From positions 55,585-95,128 of the forward strand of contig PLXC01000105.1 of the NCBI GenBank assembly GCA_003151275.1: a stretch of 39,544 bases of DNA, read 5' to 3'. The translations under genes and the position numbers were made by a program. Positions within the stretch are counted from its first letter, which is position 1, and each line of letters begins with the position of its first letter. This DNA is from Candidatus Melainabacteria bacterium (GTDB lineage Bacteria > Cyanobacteriota > Vampirovibrionia > Obscuribacterales > Obscuribacteraceae). This document shows positions 30,292 through 38,457 of the stretch, in pieces. The notes below the pieces were generated by a model. It worked only from the letters and a program-made list of their open reading frames with translations. It did no database searches and was not told where the DNA came from.

Positions 30292-30682
30292 ATGGGATTC
30301 CTAAGGCTACATTACCAATATATCCCACCCACCAGCGGTGTGAATTAAAAGCCTTACTATATAAATGTATGAGAAAACCCTCGTTCTCTGCGTCTCAACT
30401 CTTAGCTGCAAAAATTGTTAAGCTATTCTCGCTGATACCACATTCCCGTGAATTTGATTCAAAAAAGTATGCACCATTAGCGGTGCCTTGCCTGATCTGC
30501 ATCCTTGTCAAAATGCATTTTCTTGATATTTGGTGAGCGAATGACCTTGTGGAACCAAATCGTCGCGAAGTGCTTCCTTGAAGCTGAGATAAATTGACGG
30601 TTGCGTTTACAAAACTTTATGATAACGTAAGAGAAGGGCCGATGCCGGTTTACGGATTTCTACAAAAGAGTCGAGTTGATCA
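30292..30682 (+). promoter_or_regulatory. 391-nt intergenic region with a promoter near its right end
   Basis: The only clear signal is TTGACG (30594-30599), an 18-bp spacer and TATGAT (30618-30623), a good sigma-70-type promoter for the gene at 30683. A 21-codon frame with a stronger binding site (GAAGGG) starts at ATG 30642 and runs across the next gene's start in another frame. No RNA gene or repeat recognised in the rest. Confidence 0.5.
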
Positions 30683-30988
30683 ATGGACGAGCGATTACGC
30701 GAACTAGCTGAAAGTCGCTATGGGCAGAAGGAGTTCTTAAGTGCACTCTTTGAATTGGCTCTGGAAGAGCAGTGGTTCGACCTCCAGCATCTGATCCAAC
30801 ACGACATGGCTAAGGCGATCCTCGCTGACTATTCTTATGAACTCGGCAAAGGATACTTAAACCAAGAAGTGTTTTATGGAAATTGGGAAGCCGTGATAGA
30901 AGTCGGCTGGCAGGTCTTCTGCAACCATACTGGTTTGACCATGGATAAGGTCAATTCCCATCTTACTGAGTTAAGAGAAGCCATTTAG
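30683..30988 (+). CDS. Hypothetical helical protein (101 aa)
   Basis: 101 aa, acidic, mostly helical (MDERLRELAESRYG, FLSALFELALEEQWFDLQHLIQ), no signal peptide, one Cys. No family recognised. A good promoter lies upstream, but the ribosome binding site is weak and the start is overlapped by a 21-codon frame with a better site, so translation may depend on coupling. It stands alone. Confidence 0.62.
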   Translation: MDERLRELAESRYGQKEFLSALFELALEEQWFDLQHLIQHDMAKAILADYSYELGKGYLNQEVFYGNWEAVIEVGWQVFCNHTGLTMDKVNSHLTELREAI

Positions 30989-31127
30989 TCGAATCCCTGA
31001 ATTGCAAAAGCCAATTAGTCTTCGATTCGATCAACTGGATTTCGGAGCGGCGACTTAGTTTCCTGATTTTCCAATTTGATTGAATTAGCGAGCACCCAGT
31101 CTCGAATTCCGTTTTGACTAAAGCGCG

Positions 31128-32198
31128 TTATTCGCCGGACGATCCCGAATAGCGCACTACGCAAGCGATTCCGCCCGGGAATTTGCCTTCATTGCTGGCT
31201 TGATCCAAGACCTCGGAAGCGAATGACCAGACTCCGGGATTATCGGCAGCGAAACTCAAATCGACTCTGTCGGATGGATTCAAGGTGATAGTGTCTCGAT
31301 ATACATGAGGCTCCAACGCATCACCACCATTGATTGACAACACTTCGAATCGGTGACCTGTGAGATAAAGAGGAATTGCGTGTTGAGCGGTATTGATTAC
31401 TCGCAGTCTGACACGCTCCCCCTGGCGAAGCTCCACAGGTGGTATCGCTGGGGCCGCTTTTCCATTCAGCAGGTAAAAAGTGTGGACACCTTGGCTCATA
31501 GTTTTCAATGGAACTGTGAGATGAGTCGAAGGCTCAGTAGCTGTGCGTGAGTCCGAGAGGTTTAGCTCCGAGAGCACCATTGTCATATCTTTATCTTCTG
31601 AAGGTCCCGAACGCGGTTCAACAACAAAAGCTCCGAACATGCCTCGAGTTTTTTGATCCTCATTGATAACTTGTGGGTGATACCAATATGTTCCGGCTTG
31701 TTTAGGAACGAACTGGTATGCATATGTCTCACCAGGTTTGACGATACCGGCATCCTTTTTGGGCAGACCGCCCACTGACTGAGGCACGACAATACCGTGG
31801 AAAACCAAGCTTGTCGGCACCTTCAATTGATTATGGAGAACAATTCGAACCGGCTGCCCTTCAGGTACGCGAATCGGCGGTCCTGGAATTTTGCCGTTAT
31901 AAGTGAGGCAATCGGCCGTCATTCCTGAATACAATTCCCATGTTGCCGATTTGGCAAATAAGTGCAACTCATGAGCATTTGCGTTAGCTTTGCTTGCCGC
32001 CATAGCTTGATTGTTCAACTCATTCATTGAATTCATCGCATCATTTATTGTGGATTTGATGTCTTTTACTTCAGAGTGCATCTTACCCAACTCTTCTCTT
32101 TCAGCCGCTTGCTCCGCTGCCATACCCTGAGCTCGCGCGGACGAACATAGGTTGAGTAACAAACAAGTGGCAAGAAAGATGCGAAATGAAATCATCAT
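31128..32198 (-). CDS. Multicopper-oxidase-fold protein lacking copper ligands
   Basis: 356 aa from the ATG at 32198, which overlaps the Usp stop (ATGA) and begins a clean signal peptide (MMISFRIFLATCLLLNLCSSARA). Residues about 25-75 form a charged helix, probably a coiled coil. Two cupredoxin domains follow, with MCO scaffold motifs (YNGKIPGPPIRV, GTYWYHPQ, GMFGAFVVE, GHRFEVL). The copper sites are almost gone: HWHG is VFHG, YHSH is YHPQ, HPFHLHGH is IPLYLTGH, and the final HCH is ASE. Retained are His134, His174 and His282. A laccase-type reaction is therefore unlikely; it may bind something else. It is translationally coupled to the tandem Usp gene upstream. Confidence 0.82.
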   Translation of the reverse strand: MMISFRIFLATCLLLNLCSSARAQGMAAEQAAEREELGKMHSEVKDIKSTINDAMNSMNELNNQAMAASKANANAHELHLFAKSATWELYSGMTADCLTYNGKIPGPPIRVPEGQPVRIVLHNQLKVPTSLVFHGIVVPQSVGGLPKKDAGIVKPGETYAYQFVPKQAGTYWYHPQVINEDQKTRGMFGAFVVEPRSGPSEDKDMTMVLSELNLSDSRTATEPSTHLTVPLKTMSQGVHTFYLLNGKAAPAIPPVELRQGERVRLRVINTAQHAIPLYLTGHRFEVLSINGGDALEPHVYRDTITLNPSDRVDLSFAADNPGVWSFASEVLDQASNEGKFPGGIACVVRYSGSSGE

Positions 32199-33079
32199 TT
32201 GATTATCGCAGTTGAGCATTTGGCGAAAGTAGAGACACGATTGGAGACGCCGCCGACTAAGAATTTCTCAACCGCGGAACGTCCTTGCGCACCCATGATA
32301 ATGAGTTCGGCGCCGATGGACTCAGCAAAATTGATGATTTCATCGGCCGGTTCTCCGTTCTTTAAAACATTATCGAGCCTGGTAATGCCCAACTCACTCA
32401 ACTCACTTTCCGCGGCTGCAAGACTGGCCTCACCCGACATAACGAGATTGTCTTCAATGGCGGCCACAAATTGCACAGGTGAAATAAATTTGTATATGCC
32501 TTTGACTGAAACAACATTTATTAGTGTCACCTGCACTTCGCGGTCAGCCAGACCAAACAGAGATATCGCTTTCTTTGCCGCATTGAGCGCAGCATCTGAT
32601 CCGTCAATCGCGATTAATACTCGTGTCAAGGGAACTCCCACTGGAACATTCCTCATCACCAGCACCGTGACTGGTGCATGATTGATGACTCTACTGGTGG
32701 TGCTGCCAATCAGGAATTGTTGAACCCTCGAGTGAGTACCGGCAGTCATGGCAATCATCTCGAAATTCCCATCCCGTGCAACAGCCTCAATCATCATCGC
32801 CGCCAAACCACCAACGACTTCTGTCGTGACTTTGGCACCCTTCGCTTCCAACTTGACTTTCAATCCGCCAAAGACCTCAGCCACCTTCGCTTCGATTTGA
32901 TGCTTTAAATCGTCAGGAAAATCTCCCATCGTGCCGAGGATTTGCTCATACCCTGGCAACTCGTCTTTCACATAAAGTAGATGCAGTTGTGCACCCGAAA
33001 TCTCGATGAGCTTATCAAGTTGTTCTACAAGCTCGTCGTGGGGATGCTGAATATCGATGGGCAATAAAATCTTTGGCAT
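32195..33079 (-). CDS. Tandem universal stress protein (two Usp domains)
   Basis: 294 aa, two UspA domains fused head to tail: residues 1-140 (starting PKILLPIDIQHPHDEL, ending TAGTHSRVQQFLIGSTTSRVI) and 145-294 (RVLIAIDGSDAALNAAKK to GAQGRSAVEKFLVGGVSNRV). The second has the G-2x-G-9x-G ATP-binding pattern; the first is weaker (THSRV). Such pairs act as intramolecular dimers and can bind ATP or AMP. Its TGA overlaps the MCO-fold gene's ATG (ATGA, 32198-32195). The pairing with an exported protein suggests a shared stress response. Confidence 0.93.
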   Translation of the reverse strand: MPKILLPIDIQHPHDELVEQLDKLIEISGAQLHLLYVKDELPGYEQILGTMGDFPDDLKHQIEAKVAEVFGGLKVKLEAKGAKVTTEVVGGLAAMMIEAVARDGNFEMIAMTAGTHSRVQQFLIGSTTSRVINHAPVTVLVMRNVPVGVPLTRVLIAIDGSDAALNAAKKAISLFGLADREVQVTLINVVSVKGIYKFISPVQFVAAIEDNLVMSGEASLAAAESELSELGITRLDNVLKNGEPADEIINFAESIGAELIIMGAQGRSAVEKFLVGGVSNRVSTFAKCSTAIIK

Positions 33080-33384
33080 ATGGAACCTGTGTTTCTACAT
33101 CGAAGTATATTATCTCAGCTTCAAGCAATGCTCTTTAGCTGGCGCGAGAACGGTAATAAAAATGCGCTATTCCACGCACTCCTCATGACAAGTGGATGAT
33201 CGTGGATATTGCTCCTGGATTAGATGCAGCCGTCGGCATTTGATCCCGGCACTCCCAGGCTAACCGCTCCGGAAATTTGATTACAAACCGTCCAATACTC
33301 TTTACGTGCGCTGCGGCGCACCTGAGCGCCATTGTAAAATAAGCGCCATGTCCAACCGTACGCGGTTTTCTGAGGCTTCTGGCA
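33080..33384 (+). promoter_or_regulatory. 305-nt region upstream of purB with hairpin and -10
   Basis: Contains a perfect hairpin GTGCGC-TGCG-GCGCAC (33306-33321), then TAAAAT (33335-33340), a possible -10. The -35 spacing does not work well, so promoter identity is uncertain; the hairpin could be an operator. No gene seen. Confidence 0.35.
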
Positions 33385-34680
33385 TTGATAGATAGGTATA
33401 CCCGCCCAGAGATGGGCTCGATTTGGTCCGAACAATCCAAATTTCAGACTTTGTTGGACATCGAAATTGCTGTTTGTGAAGCTCAAGCAGAGCTAGGTTT
33501 CATTCCCAAAGAAGTTGTTCCGGACATCAAGGCAAAAGCCAAATTTGATATAGATCGAATTAAAGAAATCGAAGCTGAAGTAAAACACGACATAATCGCC
33601 TTTCTTACGAACGTAAATGAAAATGTTGGCGAAAACTCTCGCTTTATCCATCTCGGACTGACGAGTTCGGATGTTATAGACACAGGCATAGCACTGCAAC
33701 TGCGCAAAGCTAGCGAATTGCTGTCTGCTGATCTTCAGCAGTTACACGACGCAATTTTAGAACAAGCGCGTAAACACAAACATACTATTCAAGTTGGACG
33801 TTCGCATGGCATCCACGCTGAGCCGATGACATTTGGCTTCAAACTCGCAGTCTGGTTGGAAGAAGTGCGTCGCAATCAAAAGAGATTGGACGATGCAACA
33901 GAAATAATTTCTGTCGGTCAGATAAGTGGACCAGTTGGCACTTTTGCAAACATATCTCCGCGAGTGGAAGAACTTACTTGCAAGTATTTAAATCTGAAGG
34001 CGGCCCCAATTTCTACTCAGATCATTCAACGAGATCGGCATGCTCAGTACATGTGCACGTTAGCGATCATCGCCAGCAGCTTAGACAAATTTGCTACTGA
34101 GATTCGCCACCTGCAAAAAACTGATGTGCTGGAAGTAGAAGAACCTTTTGAAGTGGGGCAAAAGGGTTCCTCGGCCATGCCGCACAAACGTAATCCCGTA
34201 GGCAGCGAAAATATTTCAGGCTTGGCTCGCGTAATTCGTGGCAATGCCATGGCTTCGTTGGAAAACATTCCACTCTGGCATGAGCGCGACATCAGCCATA
34301 GCTCTGTCGAACGGATCATTCTTCCCGACTCCACCATTTTGCTAGATTACATGCTCACTCGCTTCACCAAAATAGTTCAAGGGCTTGTCGCCTATCCGGA
34401 AAATATGATCAGGAACATGGACGTGTTCGGTGGTGTTATCTTTTCGCAAGCAGTAATGCTCAAGTTGATCAGCAAAGGATTGTTGCGCGAGAATGCCTAC
34501 AAATTAGTACAAACAAACGCAATGGCAGCCTGGAACAAGCAATCCGGCAACTTCAAGAATAATTTATTGGAAGACGAAAACGTCAATTCTGTTTTGTCAC
34601 CCAAAGAAATCGAAGAATGTTTTGACCCCGCTTCATACTTGAAAAACATAGATCACGTATTCGACCGTTTAGGAATTTAA
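33385..34680 (+). CDS. purB: Adenylosuccinate lyase
   Basis: Splits SAICAR and adenylosuccinate in purine synthesis. 431 aa. It starts at TTG with (M)IDRYTRPEMGSIWSE, which fits the family's MIxRYTRPEM start exactly; no ATG lies in frame before the body, and GAGG lies 9 nt upstream. Motifs: HLGLTSSDVIDT, RSHGIHAEPMTFG, and the signature GSSAMPHKRNPVGSENISGL with the flexible catalytic Ser loop. Length is typical of the Bacillus/Thermotoga type (about 430 aa). malQ follows 2 nt later. A 15-codon frame from ATG 33348 overlaps the TTG start and may couple translation. Confidence 0.96.
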   Translation: MIDRYTRPEMGSIWSEQSKFQTLLDIEIAVCEAQAELGFIPKEVVPDIKAKAKFDIDRIKEIEAEVKHDIIAFLTNVNENVGENSRFIHLGLTSSDVIDTGIALQLRKASELLSADLQQLHDAILEQARKHKHTIQVGRSHGIHAEPMTFGFKLAVWLEEVRRNQKRLDDATEIISVGQISGPVGTFANISPRVEELTCKYLNLKAAPISTQIIQRDRHAQYMCTLAIIASSLDKFATEIRHLQKTDVLEVEEPFEVGQKGSSAMPHKRNPVGSENISGLARVIRGNAMASLENIPLWHERDISHSSVERIILPDSTILLDYMLTRFTKIVQGLVAYPENMIRNMDVFGGVIFSQAVMLKLISKGLLRENAYKLVQTNAMAAWNKQSGNFKNNLLEDENVNSVLSPKEIEECFDPASYLKNIDHVFDRLGI

Positions 34681-34682
34681 AA

Positions 34683-36413
34683 ATGATAATCGACACAAAA
34701 AAGAAATTAGCCGGCATTTTAGTTCCAGTCTTCGCACTTCGGCGCCCAAACGATCTTGGAATCGGAGATACAGCCGCTATGCGGGATGCCATCGATTTTT
34801 GTGCTCGCAATAAGATTGGTATTTTACAAGTTTTGCCTATCAATGAAACTGGTGGTGACAATAGTCCATATGGTGCAATCAGTTCCGTTGCGCTGGATCC
34901 CTCGCTGATCACTCTAGCACCAGATACAATACCAGGGCTGAGCCAGGCAGACTTTGAGAAGATCGCCAGTGCCGATTTAGTCAGGAAGTTGAGAGCAGGC
35001 GCCGTAGAATATCCACAGGTCAAAAAGCTCAAGGCTGATTTACTTCGCGCTGCCTTTGAAAAATTTGATGCCACTGACATTAAAAACAAAACCGATAAAG
35101 CAAAATCACTTGAAAAATTCGAAGCTGAAAACACACGCTGGTTGAAACCGTATTCTCTGTTCCGAGCATTGATGGATGAGCATAACGGCAATGCATGCTG
35201 GACACAGTGGGAGCCTGAGATTCAAGATTACAAAGACGCTGAGCTGGCCTCAGATATTGGCAGCAAACCTGATCGCAAAACGAATCGCAGATTTTGGTCA
35301 TACGTGCAATGGATTGCCTATCAACAATGGTCTGACGTGAAAAAGTACGCTGATCAAAAAGCTGTCCAACTGATGGGCGATTTGCCATTTGGCGTCAGTC
35401 GATACAGCGTTGACGTCTGGGCAGAAAAACAATTGTTCGATCTTGATTGGTCGTGCGGCGCACCACCTGAAACGTTTTTTCAAGGCGATGTATTCACACA
35501 AAAGTGGGGCCAAAACTGGGGCATGCCACTTTATCAGTGGAGCGAGCACAGACGTGAGAACTACGCGTGGTGGCGCCAACGAGTGAAACATCTGACCGAT
35601 CTGTTTCACTATTTTCGAATCGATCATGTGCTCGGGTTTTTCCGAGTCTACGCATTTCCGTGGATTCCGGAGCGCAATCAAGAGTTTACTGACTTGACTG
35701 AGAAGGAAGCAGCGCTCCTGACGGATGGTCGCTTGCCTCAATTTTTGCCACGCAGCGATGATGAACCTATCGATGCCGAAGAAAATTGCGCGGACGGCAC
35801 GGCGATCATAAAAGTGTTGCTGAATGCTGCTGGACCGTCAGGGATCGTCGCTGAAGATCTCGGTACAGTACCACCATATGTGAGACCACTGCTTCACAGT
35901 CTGGGCATCGCTGGATTTGCTATTCCAATTTTTGAAAGAGTGGAAGAGACTCGTGAATTCAAAGAGAAAGAAGACCTTCCCGTGCTCAGCCTAGCCACAT
36001 ATGGAACTCACGACCATCAACCGATCGCAGCATTTTACAAGGGTCTCGTCGAGTGGTGGCACGGACCAAAGGGTGAGGATGGCTGGCTTGAAGTTCAAAG
36101 GCTGATGCGTTTTCTCGGTCTAGACGATCAAAATCCGCCACTCGCTTTTGATCAGAATTTGCACTTTGTGTTTATGGACGTGCTATTGGAAACTCATTGT
36201 TGGGTTGCAATGCTGATGATTACCGACCTACTGGGAACCACTCAGCGATTTAACGAACCTGGTTTGAGCGGCGATCTGAACTGGAGCCAAAGACTGGACC
36301 GTCCTCTCAGCGACTACGAAAAAGACCCGCAATATGCTCCGTGCATCAAAAAGTTTGCCGAGCTGATTGAAAAGACGCACCGCGCTCCAAAGGTGCTGAG
36401 TGCTTCGGTTTAG
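34683..36413 (+). CDS. malQ: 4-alpha-glucanotransferase (GH77)
   Basis: Transfers alpha-1,4-glucan segments (amylomaltase/disproportionating enzyme), acting on maltodextrins or glycogen ends. 576 aa, slightly longer than the usual 500-aa bacterial form. Family blocks: LGIGDTAAMRDAIDFC, SPYGAISSVALDP, QLMGDLPFGVSRYSVDVWA, FRIDHVLGFFRVY with nucleophile Asp314, AEDLGTVPPYVRPLL with acid Glu391, and YGTHDHQP with Asp444. All three catalytic residues are present. The middle section (about residues 95-160) carries a helical insert. The ATG lies 2 nt after the purB stop, hence coexpression, though the two pathways are unrelated. No other glycogen gene is in the window. Confidence 0.94.
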   Translation: MIIDTKKKLAGILVPVFALRRPNDLGIGDTAAMRDAIDFCARNKIGILQVLPINETGGDNSPYGAISSVALDPSLITLAPDTIPGLSQADFEKIASADLVRKLRAGAVEYPQVKKLKADLLRAAFEKFDATDIKNKTDKAKSLEKFEAENTRWLKPYSLFRALMDEHNGNACWTQWEPEIQDYKDAELASDIGSKPDRKTNRRFWSYVQWIAYQQWSDVKKYADQKAVQLMGDLPFGVSRYSVDVWAEKQLFDLDWSCGAPPETFFQGDVFTQKWGQNWGMPLYQWSEHRRENYAWWRQRVKHLTDLFHYFRIDHVLGFFRVYAFPWIPERNQEFTDLTEKEAALLTDGRLPQFLPRSDDEPIDAEENCADGTAIIKVLLNAAGPSGIVAEDLGTVPPYVRPLLHSLGIAGFAIPIFERVEETREFKEKEDLPVLSLATYGTHDHQPIAAFYKGLVEWWHGPKGEDGWLEVQRLMRFLGLDDQNPPLAFDQNLHFVFMDVLLETHCWVAMLMITDLLGTTQRFNEPGLSGDLNWSQRLDRPLSDYEKDPQYAPCIKKFAELIEKTHRAPKVLSASV

Positions 36414-36488
36414 AGTTTGCCGTAATATTTCGCCGAAAGTGGTTTACTATGCTGGTAGCCTCAGGTGAGCTTGGAGTTTCTCGTTTAA

Positions 36489-37385
36489 ATGATCCCTGCA
36501 TTTCTTATACGCGCCGGTGTTGACTGGGTTCGACATAACACTGACTATAAGGACTCAAACCCTTACTCGCGCTGCGAAGAGTCGATTAAGACTTGCCAAT
36601 TGCTTTGGGAACAGCAAATGGGTAAGCCTGATTTGGTTTTGCTTGAACCAGCGATCGTCAGCGCTTACTGGGAAGAGTTTTTCCACGCCGAAGACCCACT
36701 GGCAGACGAAAAAGAATGGCGAGAAGGATTAACCAAACGATCCGGTCAGTATGACAGATTTGACGATTGGCAAGATTGGTTCAAAAAGAGCTACGCCAAG
36801 GTCTACAAAGACAACAACATCTGGATGAGCGTGCTAATGACAGCTTGGGCTCACACGCATCAGTATGAAGTCAGGTACACGGAAGATTCGTGGGAGTTTA
36901 GACCGTCCCGTTCGTACCTGCCAACATCTCAAATGTGGCGGATGGAACCGCACATGCAAACAGTCGCCGAAGTTTTGAAAGAAGTCTGGATTGACGAACT
37001 CCGAGCTTACGAAGAGTCCGGATTCACCGTCGATGAACAGACTTCAGCCTATCTTGGACGAGTCGAAAGCTTAGGTTTCGACTCTAAGAAATACTTCCTG
37101 AACTGGCCGCCACGGGCTCAAAAGGAGCGGGAAGAAATTGAGATTGGCGACATGGTTGCTGACATCGTCCTGCCACCAGGCGATTCGTGGTATCGCCATC
37201 CAGACAACGTAATTTTCGCTCATGACTGCATCGACATTACTGCGCTCGTCAATCGAGCAAAATACGTCTTCGGCAGCCAGCGGCGGTTGTTCGAATTGAC
37301 TATTGATAACGGCTCAGTCAAGGCAAAAATTCAAGCATCCGCCGAAGGATGGTTGGTTCCGGATTCCGAAGGCGCAGTTGTCTAA
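36489..37385 (+). CDS. Hypothetical protein, aromatic rich (298 aa)
   Basis: 298 aa, rich in Trp, Tyr, Asp and Glu (for example DRFDDWQDWFKKSYAKVYKD, LLWEQQMGKPDLVLLEPA). No signal peptide, membrane segment or cofactor motif. The first half looks helical, the last quarter beta rich (IVLPPGDSWYRHPDNVIFAH, FELTIDNGSVKAKI). No family recognised. ATG 36489 follows malQ by 75 nt, so it may be part of the purB-malQ transcript. A binding site is not obvious (AGGTGAG is far). Confidence 0.65.
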   Translation: MIPAFLIRAGVDWVRHNTDYKDSNPYSRCEESIKTCQLLWEQQMGKPDLVLLEPAIVSAYWEEFFHAEDPLADEKEWREGLTKRSGQYDRFDDWQDWFKKSYAKVYKDNNIWMSVLMTAWAHTHQYEVRYTEDSWEFRPSRSYLPTSQMWRMEPHMQTVAEVLKEVWIDELRAYEESGFTVDEQTSAYLGRVESLGFDSKKYFLNWPPRAQKEREEIEIGDMVADIVLPPGDSWYRHPDNVIFAHDCIDITALVNRAKYVFGSQRRLFELTIDNGSVKAKIQASAEGWLVPDSEGAVV

Positions 37386-37424
37386 CACGCCGTGCTCACG
37401 GTGGTGAACGAGAAATCGCCAGCT

Positions 37425-38117
37425 TTAGTGACTGCCCAGTGGACTTTCTTTTATCTTTTTCCAGGCGCGCGGATACTTGGCGGCGGTATGTTCTCGCTTG
37501 GTGACTAGGATCAAAGAGCGCTGCTTTTCAAGTATCGAAGCGTCGAGCGCGATCACACTGCCAATTTCACCGCCCAGAAATTTGGCCGCTTTTCTAGCTT
37601 TGTGAGTTTCGTCGACAAGTTGTGCTTCCGTTTTCTGCAATATTAACAAACCACGCAAAGCCAGCAAGGGCAGGGCAAGTTCAGCGATGATTTCGGAACC
37701 ACCGACAGCGCGAGCAGTGGCAATATCAAAAGTCTCACGGTACCGCGGATGGTGCGCGATATCTTCCGCCCGATCGGTCAAGACCGTTACGTTATCAAGC
37801 TCAAGCAACTCGACGCACTGTTCGAGAAAGCGAGTTTTCTTCTCGACTGAATCCATCAACGTAAACTCGACTTCCTCAAAAATAATTGAAAGTATCAGCC
37901 CTGGAAACCCTGCCCCAGAGCCGATATCAATTAAGCGACCGGGCGGTTTTCTCTTTTTGAGTTGTTCGGTTATCACTTCCACAAGAGAGAACGAATCCAG
38001 CAAGTGATCGAGTGCAACCACTTTTGGAGCCGCATTTGAAACAAGATTGGTGTGCTCGTTGTAGTTCTCAAGGTGAACAAGATACTGAGCCAACTTATCA
38101 GACTGTCGCTCGCTCAA
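37425..38117 (-). CDS. rsmG: 16S rRNA (guanine-527-N7) methyltransferase, start uncertain
   Basis: Methylates G527 of 16S rRNA, using S-adenosylmethionine. The Rossmann core has RLIDIGSGAGFPGLILSI (SAM binding), LMDSVEKKTRFLEQCV and TARAVGG, and the N-terminal helix ENYNEHTNLVS matches the family's WNxxxNLT. The TTG at 38117 is the first usual start, giving 230 aa, but the frame stays open upstream, and the residues there (EEFLKTEIKEAVDLLSERAERLSVS) read like the missing RsmG N-terminus. No ATG, GTG or TTG exists there before the TAA at about 38245; a CTG at 38183 with GAGG 5 nt upstream is a candidate. It is divergent from the 38458 gene. Confidence 0.92.
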   Translation of the reverse strand: MSERQSDKLAQYLVHLENYNEHTNLVSNAAPKVVALDHLLDSFSLVEVITEQLKKRKPPGRLIDIGSGAGFPGLILSIIFEEVEFTLMDSVEKKTRFLEQCVELLELDNVTVLTDRAEDIAHHPRYRETFDIATARAVGGSEIIAELALPLLALRGLLILQKTEAQLVDETHKARKAAKFLGGEIGSVIALDASILEKQRSLILVTKREHTAAKYPRAWKKIKESPLGSH

Positions 38118-38457
38118 GCTTACGGAAAGTCTTTCGGCTCGTTCAGACAGAAGGTCAACGGCCTCTTTAATCTCGGTCTTCAGAAATTCCTCGCTCGGCG
38201 AACAGCCAATTGCCCAATCTTGGATAAATTGAGCTGCCCTAAATTATAAAGCCGGAAAGACGAAAACTCCCGAGCGCCCCAGCCTATGAGAACTTCTGTG
38301 TAGCTATTTGCTGTCATGTTCATAGATCACCTAATTTCTAACCTAATACGTTTACTGAACAGGTGTTAATAATGCTTCAGAAAGGCATAATTAGTACGGT
38401 GACCGCGGGGGGACCACCTACCGGGATGATGCGCGCTCAGGCAGGCTTTTACTACAC

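Noticed and set aside
32199..32681. 160-aa plus-strand frame opposite the tandem Usp gene
   Set aside because: Antisense of conserved Usp sequence.
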